Source of the DNA: Sarcocystis neurona | Taxonomy: Eukaryota > Apicomplexa > Conoidasida > Eucoccidiorida > Sarcocystidae | Length of the DNA: 64,000 nucleotides | Direction of reading: 5' to 3' | Assembly (NCBI GenBank): GCA_000727475.1 | Contig: KL647311.1 | Location: forward strand, 1,762,017 to 1,826,016 | Made by a program: the position numbers and the translations under genes | Shown here: one piece after another, positions 11,800 to 24,359 of the stretch | Numbering within the stretch: the first letter of the stretch is position 1 | How the letters are laid out: each line of letters begins with the position of its first letter | Notes under the pieces: generated by a model | The model's input: the letters and a program-made list of their open reading frames with translations, nothing else | The model's database searches: none | Told to the model about the DNA's origin: nothing

Positions 11800-14700
11800 C
11801 GTGAAGGAAAACAGACGTTCGCCGGACGTCACTGGAAACATACATGTAATCGAAACTGAAATGACATCTCAAACCTAAGTAACATGCACCTGTATACAGC
11901 TAATGTGTTTTCGTTGTGTGTAAAGCAGTGTAACTGTGCGTATGCGTGTACGACTGCCCATACGCATGTACACAGATGTGGGATCGTCGGTAGGAAAGGG
12001 GATGCAATAAAATGGGTGTCTGGCAGCACGGTGCGCGAGGAGAAAAGTGACCCCTAGGACACAGCAGGACCACCTGCAGAACGATGTGCAGCTTGCTGGC
12101 GAGCAGGAGCGTCTGCCACAGTAGGCGTATTGCTCTTTGTGAAGGTGTCAACATAAGACCTATTAAAAAAATACCAAATGCACATATTTAAACAGTGACA
12201 ACGTTGACGTCGGCCCTACTACGTAACACATGAACACACATACGCATATAACAGAAGTCACCGCTTGCAAGGGACGTAAGGACGTTGCTCAACTGAGACG
12301 CTGCACCGACGCATACAGACGTGCATGGACACGTACACATATGCGCACAGATACGGGAGTTCGTGCGCATGAAACATCCGCGTAAAAACCTAAACTACTC
12401 TTGTTTGCGGCAATTGGGCTAGCACTGCCTCGACGCCTACGAAGTCCGCGGCCGTATACGCAGATACCCGGGGGAACATCTGACGTATACATAGGTAATT
12501 ATATACAGCGTAGAGACTCCAGAAAGATAGACGCATACGCACATCCGCACGTAGAATTACGTCTCAGACAGTCAGGACAGTGGCCAAGTAAAATACGTAG
12601 CGGCGTGCGTTCAAGGGCAAATCACCTCTTCCCGAAACTCACGGCGCTGAAGAAATACATGCGTACGGGAGAATTTTGCGTCTACAGGTCCCCGTACGCT
12701 TACGTCTACTCATCTAAACGTATGTTTGATGTGAACTTAGGCCCCTATATGTGTGGGCATTTAAGGTCGCCGGCTTTCCACTGCTGCGCCCACGTTGCGT
12801 ATCCTGGCACTGCCATCCCAGCAATTGGTGAAGCTGCAACGCTAACAGCAGCCACAAGTAACTACCAATCTATCTACCAATATATCTAGCTAAACATCCA
12901 TCTACCTATCTATCCGTCTGTTTATGTATCCACCTATATATATATACATATATATATGTATACACCTACGTGTTTACTTGTGTACATACATAAAAGCGCA
13001 CACATACAGAAGATCGAACGTGCTGTAAAAACAGGAGCAACCATGTCTACATACGTGTACCCAGCCACCATGCCTCAATCTGGTCCTTCGGTGTCTACAT
13101 GCAGGCGTGCACCTAGAGATATGTACACGCATAATTACAATGGTAGAAGGAGAAAATAGCATAAGCATTGACGGTTTGTACAAGGAGGAGCAGGAGCGCA
13201 CATTACTACTCATTTCCGCGTTCCGCGGTATGTCCGGCCCTTGGCGGGTGTCGTGCGCAAGGGAGAGCATTGCTGGGTACGCGAGAGTAGACATGAAATA
13301 CCCGCATCTACACAATGTGAATAACTGCAGGTGCTGCTCCTTAGTACCACATTCACTGATGTTTTCAAAGCAGCGCACACCTACGTGATAGGTTCGGTAA
13401 TGTAGCTCTGCACGTACAAGTGTGACGTAAAGATAGGCACATAAACATTCTCGGTGCTCAAAAACGTCTAATAAAAACAAGGTATTGCCGCACGTCTGCT
13501 GTGGACACTGGTATATCAGGATTCTTTGCTGGTTGAGCGCAGTGTGACGTCGACGAAAAGAGATTTGGATTCATGTTTTTGCTTGCACGCTCGTGTTCAG
13601 TTCTCGTTTTACACGTGCGCGTATGGTGATGTATGAGTGCAGACGTAAATCAGCATGTTTGAGGGAGGATATTAACTGTGGCAGGCCACCTTTTAGGTGT
13701 GTGAGAAACAAGGTAGTCCCGCGATGCTTCGTACCTTTATATATACCCATGTGTACATGACCACGTCTCCCTATCATGCAGAGTTCTACGTGCGCGCAGA
13801 GACCGTTATGTTGCACATACGTACATTTGTTACAGAGCCTAACCACGTGCATAACTTGTGTACATACAGAATATACTGTGCACTGAGATGTAGTTGAAAC
13901 TGCAAATAATTGTCCGCAACGGTACAAGAGACCGCATACCTCGTAGAACTTACATCATTAGTAAGACTCTGTTTCCCTCCGTATATGTCACTTAATGAGG
14001 GAGACACCAAACGTGATTTTCTCTCCATCTGAGCATATACCTCTGTACAGACACGCGTGTGCAGCTACATGTCCTTTACTCCGTGTATCTCCTTTTCTGC
14101 ATATTTATTCTAATGACTACACGTGTTTGGATCCTTATCCATAAGCTGCGACTGAGTCTACCTGTATGTTCGCAATAGCCTGTCCAGATGTACTACTTGT
14201 GTAGATATATACAGATATATACATATAAATATGTGACATGGTTTTGACCAAGTAAAACGCAGTCTGAATATTGAATCGAAATCCGACCTGTGCGCCACTC
14301 CTTGCAAGCGAGTAATCTTTGGAAGACTTGTAGTCACGTATATCAATATGCAGAGATAGAGGTAGTAACGATGGGCAGCACAAGCGTGTGTGTATATATG
14401 TGTACGTTCGGAGTAAGAGAAAGGCATTTATCCTGTATTCATCATGAGCTTCTAAGAGGTACGAGACCTCGCCTACCGCTGCGTATAAATATACGCGTCT
14501 CAAGCACATCTGCGTGCGTAACACGTATCAGTATATATACGTCTAGACAGACATATAGATACGTAAATGTTTACATACGCGGAAGAAGATTTCTTCTTGT
14601 ACTCACGTATAACTGAATTCCACTGGTACTTGCGTCTTCTTAAACTTGAGAGTGTTCGCAGAGAGTTCCCAAATGCAGCCACACGCATGCTATGGTAGAG

Positions 14701-17700
14701 GAAGCCCTGTAGTCCAGCGTACTCACGTATTCTCCAGTGTATTTACATTTGCTTGCAGTCAGAAGGCGGAGTGTATCATCATGCTTTGGAAGAGCAAATG
14801 ATGCAAGTGTCTGAGCTCTATGTAGACATTTTCTCCCTCTCTCTCATCAGAACTTGAGTACCATGGCTGTATAGTCTTACACTTTATAGGATATCTATAT
14901 ATATCTATATATATCTATATATATATATATATACATCTATGTAGATATTTGTTTGCTTCTTTCTTCTCTTTGTCCAGTTGACCTAACGTCGTGTGTTCGA
15001 AATCCACGTAGCAATGTTTATCAGTACCGTACATATGGGTGTGCCAGTCTGTGCGCTGCAGGTAGTATACGTACGTACGCGTATGATGGGGCCGCAGGCT
15101 GGTGTCTTTCCACGAGCAAAACCTGGGTACATTTATTTCTCACAAGAACGACCTCTGAAGAGCATTTGTGTGCAGATAGAGGAATGCCTCGTATGAGTCG
15201 ACGACAGAGGAGAGGATAAAGAGATAATCGGGCAGGTGGAGAGGAGGAAGGAGATGGTAGGAAAAGAAGCGACAGTGCTCAGTAAATAGGCAATACGATT
15301 CCCGACCAAACTATAGTACTCACGCTTTCCAGAGTAGAAAGCTGGTGTGAAGGGTTGTTGCGGAGCCCGTTCAACCTCTACTGAAACGCTTACGCTGTCC
15401 GTCTTGCAGTGGAGATACTACCTAGACTTGACATAGAGTGAATATAATAAATTTGTCTGTGCTTGTCAAGTTCCTGGTGACAAACCACGCTAATGCAAGT
15501 TCTCTGATAGAACAGCAGTACGCTGTGGGGTTGTCTTTGGGGTGCAAGGATCGATTGCGACAACTGAGGAAGAATCTCGTTATTTTTCAGGCACGTTCAG
15601 CAGCATCTAAACAGGGCCTAATTGAGTTCGAACTACTTTGAGTGCGACACTGATAGCAGGTAACCTTAATTTCGTTGGAAGCCTCAAGTAAATGCCAGCA
15701 TCTGGAGCGCGTTTTCTGGCTACTGAGGCTTGGTGTCTTGGTCCGAACATGACCTTGTCGTCTTCAGTGTACACAGCAATTTTTTAAAAATCTCCTCGCG
15801 TGTGTACCCTCAGCACAAATAACGGGCTTGTTTTACTGCAAAAGCATCGATAAAACTACCGATAGGCAGTAACTCTCTAGATAAATTGCTGCCACAGACA
15901 AGTACGATAGTTTCCTTCTTGCGGAGGTGTGGACGGTGGTGCGCAAAGCTGTTTTCATTCACCTGCGACTAGTGGTTACACACATTTACAAGACCAAGTT
16001 GGATAGGAAAATTCGATAGGAACATGTGCAGAGCTTTCCACCGTACTCACTACGAATGAGAGCCCACCGAAATGACTTGTCCATGTGCACGTAGTGCTAA
16101 CAACACACAGTGTTTTACGGCAGCGTCTGGAGTATGAGAGTATCGGTAGCACCAGTTCGAAGTGCGTCTTTTTCAAAGTTTGTGAGGAGCTCCTATAGAG
16201 ATGCACTGAAAAATTCAACGTCGTGGACAGCTTCGAGTGAAGCGCTGCGTACACTTCCACATGCCAACGCACGAGGACAATTATTTGACGGTGGAGGTAT
16301 CGCTGACATAGACTACAGATTCTCAGAATTCTGCAGAGTGAGTTCTAAAGGGAGATCTTTTTGTACTGGGGTGTGCGGAGCTGACCCTGCGATGCTTTTC
16401 TTTGAAGGCGTGAGGTAAAATCTGAAAGCACGTGTCAAATTTCATTAGTGTGACTTTAGCGTGTGCGTAGAGGGACCGAAACAGAAGCGAATTTCTTAAT
16501 ATTTCATTAGTAGTAGCACCGCGTTGTATGTCCTTCTTGAAGAAAAGTTCCGCCGCAAAAAGAGATGAATATGATTTCTTAAGGACTCAGATAAGCCCAC
16601 CAGCAGCTACAGAGACCCCCTTTGTTGGGGATAGAGATTTTCTCTCGCAATACCGGGGCAGTATTACCTAACTGCAAAGGTACTAGCAACACTACCGTAA
16701 TACAGCTAGCGACACTGACAGCCAACTTCTGCCGTCCCAAGTTCTTGAAAGCACCCGCTAAGGCACATCTCTTCGACGGCTGAGACACGCACGGTGTCTA
16801 TGATTGAAAATTGTTTTGAGATGGGTTTCTAAGCATATGGAGAGCACTGCTCTCGTTGACGGCGAAGGGCCACAAGTCACTTCGACAGCAGCCGCGCGTT
16901 TAGCCGTAGCACTCGTAGAGAGGGATAGTTTTATCTTCTCTTACGCTGCTGATGAAAACACTAAAGGCAGATTGCTCCAGTCTTATGCATGGGAGTACGT
17001 GTCCAGACAGCTGCATCGCCGCCAAAATCTTCACTATAACACGGAAGAGGAAAAAATGAAACATGTGGATCTTCCACCACAGCACGAGCGCAGGAGTGCG
17101 TCAGCAGTAGTTCAACAATCCCCTAGTAGTTCTCTGTACACGACCAGATGTATTTCAGTCGACACTACCCCCCGCTTCCCCTGCTACACGTACAGTCGAG
17201 AGTACACGGGTAATAACTTGACTGGATTCCTCACTACTATTACGACCCAGCAACCACTCACACATGTATATTTATATCTACCATTTGCAGCATTGTGCCT
17301 CGCGCGCCTACACCTCCACTTTCCGTATGTACATATGTTAGAAAGAGATAGTCAGCGGTTGCCTTACATATAAATACATACATACATAGAGATGAATCTC
17401 AATAATTTATCTCTCTACCTCTTTTCTTAATGTCTCAGTGGATTTACAGTGGAAAAAGTAAAGTGACCGCATTTGTATGTTTGCATATATGTATACCTAC
17501 ACACATACAAATGTATTTCCCTCCTGATACTTCTGAGTGTGTATATAAAAACCCCGAAAACTGTGCGCATACAAAGATACGTATATATATGTAATACTTG
17601 ATGCCAGCTACGTATGTAGTACAAATCTTTCCATACTGTTTAAACACAAAGGTATTTTCCCCCGCTGGCTCCTTTACATCTGGCCGGGCTCGTGTATGTG

Positions 17701-18680
17701 TGCCGCCGGGGTGATAACGCCGGCAAGCGCAAACAAACGCGCAAGAGATAGAGGTACGAAGTTTCTTCAAGATTACCAAGTGGGCGGGAAAGGTCGGAAG
17801 TTGAGACCTTGAACGAAGAAAGTTCTTCTACAAAGATATTTCGGGAGGGAACCGAACTGTTTTCCCAACTGTTAAGGTGCACATATACATACATATATCT
17901 CCCCCTGCCGGTCTCTCCTTTTCTTCCGGAACTACCACATACAAATATATATTATCAGTGGACTGACACGAAGACAACACTGCGCCCCTCCATACAGTAA
18001 ACGTGAATAAAGCATTTCTCCGTTTCCCTCTCTCTGTGCCTCTCTCTGTATACATTCGCACGTATACACGAATGTCTATTTATTTCTTCGTGTGTGCACT
18101 GAACAGAAAGAGCGGCCTTCACGGGCCTCTACGTTAAGTCAAACTGTGGAATATGAAGAGTTACGGACGGCAGTCAACTGAGTCACCTTTGTGTAAAGAC
18201 AAAAAAGTAGACATAAAAACATATGCAAGGACGTCCGTCGTACGACTCATATGAATAGATGGAAAGGGCGACTGACGAACAGATATCGACACATACCACT
18301 CCAGACACATGCATATTTGTGTATGCATACACATGTGCGTTACGTTCGTATTACGTGACACTATAAAAGATACATATATATATATGAGGTGTAGGGGAAT
18401 TCTCGGACGCTACGTGCCTCACCCATCTTTTCCATATCTGTATATATACATATATGCATACGTAAACCTTTATTCCACACATATATATATATATATATAT
18501 ATGTAGGTACACGTGCGATGACGTGCACATGCGTGAGGTATGTTGCCTTTTGGTGTGAAAATGTATGTAGATACATACACTTCATATATCCGTCTGAATA
18601 GAAAGGAATACAGAAAGGGAGCAGGAAGCCGGAAGAGGAGAGAGGGAAGCGGAAGAGCGTGGGAAGGAAGAGAACGCAGT
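11800..18680. other. repeat-poor stretch with no recognisable gene
   Basis: All frames are broken often. The longest are 162 codons (12401-12889, plus) and 189 codons (16804-17373, plus), neither with recognisable motifs. Local AT microsatellites occur at about 12930-12960, 14885-14945 (repeats of CTATATATAT), 17575-17595 and 18370-18510. Some of this must be 3' flank of the M13 gene and of the convergent heme lyase gene ending at 18684. I see no tRNA or rRNA by eye, but a structure-based search was not possible. Confidence 0.55.
14885..14945. repeat. (CTATATATAT)n microsatellite
   Basis: Consecutive units of CTATATATAT merge into a pure TA run, flanked by GATAT and ACATCTATG. It is simple sequence with no coding content. 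Confidence 0.85.
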
Positions 18681-18683
18681 TTT

Positions 18684-21600
18684 TCACTGACAGGGAGGAA
18701 GCAACTTTTTTTGGATGAAGAACAATTTCACCCGATCGAGAAGTCCTGTTCTGCCCCAAATATCCGGACGGGCGTCGATATAAATGGAAGCGGCGCTCTT
18801 CTCTCCTGCATTTGTCTGGCCGTCGTAGAAATCTATCAAGTATCTGACACGGGAGAGGAGACCGGAGCGGGGGGACCGCGCAGCAGAAAAAACGAAAAAA
18901 GAGGGACTTGTATGTGGAGAAGTACGCGAAAGAAGAAGGCGGCAAACGGAGACTTCACGAGGCGACGAAGACAGAAAAAGGGACAAAAAACGGACAAATC
19001 AAAAGACGAGCACGACGAAAGACGAGGGGGAAGGGAAAGCACCGAGCAGCACCCGAGGATGAAGAGAAGAGCAGGCGGAGAAAAAGTGCACCCGGGAGAC
19101 AAAAGATAAAACAAAAGCAAATTCTCACAGTCTCGTCCATGCACATACGTAGATACTTACATATATATTAAGGGTGGTACTACACACCTATACACGTACA
19201 TCTATACACACATAGATACATAGGTAGACACACACATACGTAGATAGTTACACAGATAGATACGTAGGAAGATACCTAGACATATATACATTGATACATA
19301 GACAGATTCATAGATACACAGAAAGAGATGCATAGATAGACACATACGTAGATACACGGAGAAATACGTAGACACATAGCTAGACACGAAGGTAGATACA
19401 TCCATACATAGGCAAACACATGAATAGATACATACAAAGATAGATAGATGGACACGTAGAAAGACACATAAATAGATACACAGGTAGAGACATACATAGA
19501 CACGTACGTAGATACATAGATACATGGACAGATACACAGACAGATAGATAGATGCATAGATAGATAGACACATAGAAAGATACATAGATAGATACATAGA
19601 AAGATACATAGAACGCTACACAGATACATAGATAGATAGATACATAGGTAGATACATACACACACACACAGATAGATACATACATACATAGATACCTAGA
19701 TAGATAGATACGTAGATACATACATAGAAAGATACACAGACGGATACGTAGAAAGACACATAGGTAGATACACAGGTAGATACATACATAGATAGATAGA
19801 TACATCAACACATAGACAGATAGACAAATAGACAGATACATAGGAAGATATATAGGTAGACACATAGGTAGACACATAGATACACAGATAGATACATACA
19901 TATGTACATAGATATCTAGAGAGATAGATACACAGACAGACGCATAGCTACATAGATACATAGGTAGACAGGCACATATATAGACAGATAAATATATACA
20001 TATATATGTAGACACATCATAGAAAGATGGATAAATGTATACATAGATAAGTCGATAGATAAGTAGATACACAGAAGAAAGATACATAGATAGATACACA
20101 TCTACAGATACATACATATAGACACACAGATAGACACACAGGTTCATAGACACATACACACATAAATACATCCAAACGTAGACACATACACAAATTGATA
20201 CACAGACACAAACACACATATATATATACGTGAATACATAGATAGAGACACATCTATAAATATATCGATAGATACGTCGACAGACACATCGATCGATCGA
20301 TAGATAGATGCAGAGACACATATACGTATATCCACGGATCCATACATATATACACAGCGGCACTTCTCCACGCGTGCGTAGGTCTGGAGACTCTCTTGAA
20401 AATAATGACTCGAAACGAAGACCAGCAGAAGCGCAGAACTGCAGGAAGAGGCCCCGAAGACCGGCCGCCAAACCACCACGTGGTGTGTTGAAGAGGAAAA
20501 TCTCGTAGAAAAAAATGCGCCAGCAACAACGGGCGAAGGAGGGGAATTCGCTGCAAAGTGACCACGCCTGCTAAAGACGCAAATTCTCTACAGGTGGTCG
20601 AATGTGCTGGCGAGAGACAACTTTCCGCTTCCGCACGCCACCGCAAAACGAAACGGGGCAGAAAAGTCGCCCTTTCCGTCCCTTTGAAGAAGGACCTCCG
20701 TCCATCCATTTCCGTGTCGCACTGTTGAGACCCTCTATCTCTCGCATGTTGTATACACATACTGGGACATGGAGAAACATATGTGTGGACAGATACATAC
20801 CGCGACAGATATCCACGTCTCCCAACCCACGCATGCAGTCAACCCTTCCGACGTACCTCGACTTTTTCTATCCATATTAACCCACACATATACATATAGA
20901 GATACACACACACACACACAGACGGACGTCTCCGTTTTGCTGTTGATATTCTCCTACATATATGTATGTGTGTGGAGCAGCGCTCGACAACTCTTGGGTA
21001 TTTCTTATGGAGGAAACTGGTCGCGTCGTCGAATTCAGTGGACACCTGCCCCCTCACGAAAGGCAGAAGAAATGTGCACACAACAAATTCACACATCCAC
21101 ACATATACACTGCGCATGCACAGGAACATCACGCATGCACAGACAGCTACATACATTCAAATCTTCTACACATATAAATACATATACGTATATGTGTATG
21201 TACACCAGAAACAGAGAGAGACGAATCTTGATAAATGTGTATAGCTGTCCGTACATATGATGACGCACGTACCGACACCGGTGTCCATATATATACACAC
21301 ATATATATATAGGGGCCTCGAGTACAGAGAGAGAGGTGGATCTCTGCTGCTGTAGATGGATGTGTATTAAAGCCTTCTCTCTCCGTGGCTATGCAGATAC
21401 GCTGCTGAATATGTCCGTGTATAAATGATCGACCAACTTAGCTGCGCGGGCCCCCTGCCCCCCCCCCCTCTTCCCTGCCCACCCACATATATTCCCCCCC
21501 CCCCCGCGTATACACACACATACACGCATATCGGCCGAAAGACAGAGACACGCAGACGGCCAGCGACCGAAGAAGACGCGGAAGAGTGGAAGCACCACCC

Positions 21601-24310
21601 CGGCATGCGTACGTCTTTTCTTCCAGCAAGAAACCAATCAGTCACACACCCACGCACACCGAGACACGGACGCGGGGAGAGACACGGAGACACGCAGACG
21701 GGAAGAGACACGGAGACGGGAGACACAACGGCGGAGAGACGGAGACACGGCGGTGGAGACACGGCGGCGGAGACGGACAGCGAGACAGACGGAGTTGCCT
21801 TTGTGTGTGTGGGGGTGGGGGTGTTTGTGTGGAGGGGGGAGGTTCTATTTTACTTGACTTTCTCTCCGCAGCGGTCAACGAGCCATTCGTGGCGGTCGAA
21901 AGGGAGCTCCCAGCCGAGGACGAAATGAGTGGTCTTCGCCTTGAAACTCATTTCGGTGGGCCTGCCGAGAAACCTCTCCAGCCGGGGTGCCGCGCAAGAG
22001 TTCCTGTGCAGGTTTTCGTAGGCGAGAATCTGCTGCCACGCGCGTTCGTTCACGGCGTTGTGAATGGCGACGACCGCGTGCATGTCCTCGGGCGCCACGC
22101 GGTGTCCCTTCGACCGCGTCACCTGCGACCGGCAAGTCCGAGCGAAAGACGCAGTGAGGAGGCGAAAACCAGCAGCACAGAGAGAGATGCTCAAGGAGAG
22201 GCCGAAACGGGGTCACACGCAGCAAGCGTACGCAGACGAAGAAGCCGGGGAAGGCGCGTGTGGGAGGACGATGAAGAAAACAAAGGAGGAGGACACGGAG
22301 GAGAAGAAGGAGAAAAAGTACGCGCAGAGGTGAGCGCGGGAACGCAGAAGGCACAGCCTCGTGCAACACACACAGAAGAAGGGGATGGGGAAAGTTTTGC
22401 AGACCTCATAGAGAGAGGGGGCAGACGAAGAAGAAGAGAAGGCAGCAGAAGAAGAGGAAATTTGGTGCGGACCCTCCGCAGAAGGCAGCGCGCAGCAGCA
22501 GCAGCAAAGAGAAGACGAGACGCAAAGGCAGACGACAGGAGGAGGGCGCCGCAGGCAACAGAGCGAAGCAAAGGAGAAGCAAATGTGAAGCAAATTTGTG
22601 TCCTTTCATGAAGGGCCTTCGGACAAGAAGTCTCAAAATACCGGCTCCCTGAAATACGCATGCAGCAGCAGCAGTTAATACGTCTGCAGAAAGAGGAGAA
22701 GGCGGACAAGAGAAGAGGGAAGGGCCGGAAGGGGGGGACGGGGGGCGGGGAAGACGAAAAGTAACGCCGCATATTCGTCAGATACGTTCGACGACGGACG
22801 GACTTTCTCTGCTGTGCGTGTGGTTGCCGCGGGCGTGACGCAGCCGCAGCAGCAGGAGCAGCAGGAGGCGGGGGAGAAGAAGAAGCGGGAACAGCAGCAG
22901 AAGCAGCAGCAGAAGCAGCAGCAGGAGTAACACTGAGACACGTGCACCGCCATTTTCTCCAGGCGTATCAGAGAGGTCGGCAAAACGTCAGAGAAGAAGA
23001 TTGACCACGTATGTCAACACCCGGTTGAAAGGCAGGAATGTCGAGGGAGCGTCTACACACTGCAGAAAAAAAGAGAAACGAAGCATCTACCGTCAACAAC
23101 AGCGTACGTAAATACGGGAGGGCAACACTTCCCGCGAGACTCCCAAGAGCTTGCAGAGCACGAAGAGGGCTCGAAAGAACAGCAGCAGAAGAGTCTGGAG
23201 TGTGCTGAGCGAAGAAGGAAAAGAGGAAAAGAAAGAGAAGCAGGTGGGGCAGCGGACCCGGTAAAATTGTCTCTCCGACGGGTAGGTCCACATGTCTCCG
23301 TTTTTTGAAGGAATTGATGACTTCCTGCGCAGATCGCTTAGAACAGCAGCCTCAGGCGGCTGCTGCAGCAGCGCTTCCTCTCTTCTCCCTCCTTCTCGTT
23401 GTTCCTCCTTCTCCTTTTCGTAGCCGTATGGACAGCCAGCTGCACCTGCTGCTGCTGTTGCTGAAGCAGTGGCGGCAGCAGCACGGCGGGCGGAGACGCA
23501 GACAGAAGAACCGCGCAACAACGGCGGCAGAGAAGAAGGGGAAGAAGAAGCGGGTGCAGAAGAACCCGCAGCAGAAGCTGCTGGGCACGAACCCGCAGCA
23601 GCAGCTGCTGGGGACGACCCAGCAGCAGCAGTAGCAGAAGCGCTGGGAGCTGCTGCAACGGCGGCAGCAGTAGCGACCGCACAGGCTGGAGCAGCAGCAG
23701 AGGGTTCGGCAGGAGCGGCAGCAGCAGCAGAAGACGTGTGCGGTAGACGAGGAGAAAAAGAAGAGGCAGCAGGAGGAGAAGCGGCAGAGGGACACGGGGT
23801 GGAAGAGTCAGCAGCAAGAGCGGGAGAATCGACAGCAGCAAGAGGAGAAGACAGAGAAGCAACAGCAGCACCACCTTTTTCAGAGGACGAACAAGAAACA
23901 ACTACTGCTGCTGCAAGCGGCAGACGACCTTTGCAGGGAGTTTTGGAAGAACAGTGGGCCGCAGGGCTTGCTCTGCCGAAGGAGATGTTGCTCCACAGAA
24001 AACAAGAAGCAAATCGAAGTCTTCTCACCACACCGGCAGGAGGTGCTGTGCTCACTCCTCCTGCTGCTGCTGTACCACCACCCGAGGTAGCAGCAGCAGC
24101 AGACGAACCTGCTGCTCCCAAAACAAGATCCACATCTCTCGCTCCCATTCTGCTGCTGCTGCTGGTGTTGCTGCGGCACGGCTGCTGTTGCTGCTGCACG
24201 GCTGCTGCTGGTTTCTTGCTGCTGCTGCTGCTGGTTTCGTGCTTCTGCTGGTGTTGTTGACCGCAGCTTTCGGTCACAGCACGGCAGGAGAAATCAGAGA
24301 AAAGGAGCAT
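18684..24310 (-). CDS. HCCS: holocytochrome c synthase (cytochrome c heme lyase), three exons
   Basis: The enzyme attaches heme to cytochrome c or c1 at the CXXCH motif in the mitochondrial intermembrane space. Model on the minus strand: exon 1 24310-23258, exon 2 22122-21854, exon 3 18843-18684 (stop TGA); phases 0 and 2 agree at both junctions; about 493 residues. Family signs in order: a Cys-Pro heme-regulatory motif (GCPYGYEK, residue ~293) and two other CP dipeptides; MWTYPSERQFY; AVVAIHNAVNERAW with the heme-ligand His (~372) and following Glu; FLGRP; ELPFDRHEWLVDRCG; KYLIDFYDG across the last junction; and DARPDIWGR..LLDRVKLFF. Human and yeast enzymes have about 270 residues. The extra ~220 here are an Ala/Ser/Pro/Gln-rich N-terminal extension read from CAG repeats. 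The start is uncertain: the frame is still open upstream of 24310, and an internal ATG lies at 24148. Apicomplexans carry separate c and c1 lyases, and I cannot tell which this is. Confidence 0.9.
19190..20310. repeat. 1.1-kb degenerate GATA/GACA-type tetranucleotide array
   Basis: On the plus strand the sequence is built of units such as TAGATACATAGATAGA and CACATAGGTAGA, based on a 4-bp register with frequent GATA-to-GACA and ATAC variants. All three minus-strand frames stay open for hundreds of bases because the units contain few stops, giving a Met/Tyr/Leu/Ser/Cys string of up to 363 codons. That is a by-product of the repeat. The array lies inside the last intron of the heme lyase gene. 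Confidence 0.9.
21448..21510. repeat. poly-C/C-rich runs
   Basis: Runs of eight or more C occur near 21460 and 21494 on the plus strand, which read as G-runs on the transcribed strand of the heme lyase intron. They could form G-rich structure in the pre-mRNA. Confidence 0.75.
21655..21795. repeat. GAGACACGG-type minisatellite in the heme lyase intron
   Basis: Units of GAGACACGG and GGAGACACGGCGG recur irregularly about a dozen times, ending some 60 bp inside the intron from the exon 2 donor. Open frames on both strands here are low complexity. Confidence 0.8.
22123..23257 (-). other. first intron of the heme lyase gene
   Basis: The donor CGG|GTCCGC (23257) and acceptor CCGGTCGCAG| (22123) join phase 0 to give FYRVTRSKGHRV, as expected between YPSE..FY and the AIHN motif. 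The 3' half is strongly pyrimidine-rich on the minus strand (TCTTCTTCT and TTCTCC tracts). This explains the Ser/Leu/Phe-rich minus-strand frames seen at 22191-22772. Confidence 0.75.
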
Positions 24311-24359
24311 TGACTCCCCCTGTTCCTTCGCTCTTTCTTGCTGCTGCAGCTACGCATGC

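Larger units (their letters stand above)
18844..21853 (-). other. 3.0-kb last intron of the heme lyase gene
   Basis: The donor is AA|GTAAAAT (21853, minus strand) and the acceptor CCCGTGTCAG| ends at 18844. Joining them restores KVKYLIDFYDG, a continuous family motif, so no coding exon is needed between. The intron contains, from its 5' end, a GAGACACGG minisatellite, poly-C runs, CA/TA microsatellites and the GATA/GACA-like array. Confidence 0.82.

Noticed and set aside
12401..12889. 162-codon plus-strand frame
   Set aside because: It has no good start, motif or splice context, and its end lies in ATCTACC repeats.
16804..17373. 189-codon plus-strand frame
   Set aside because: There is no recognisable domain, and its last third runs into sequence that merges with AT-rich repeats. 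Not enough support for a gene.
19202..20471. Minus-strand frames of 135-363 codons (Met/Tyr/Leu/Ser/Cys repeats)
   Set aside because: They are a by-product of the GATA/GACA-type tetranucleotide array, open in every minus frame, and lie inside the heme lyase intron.
21586..22611. 341-codon plus-strand frame
   Set aside because: It overlaps antisense the conserved second exon of the heme lyase (IHN, ELPFDRHEW) and is otherwise made of minisatellite and charged repeats.
23305..24313. Plus-strand Ala/Glu-rich and Arg/Ser-rich frames
   Set aside because: The minus strand carries exon 1 of the heme lyase with its conserved CP and YPSE motifs, so the plus frames are shadows.
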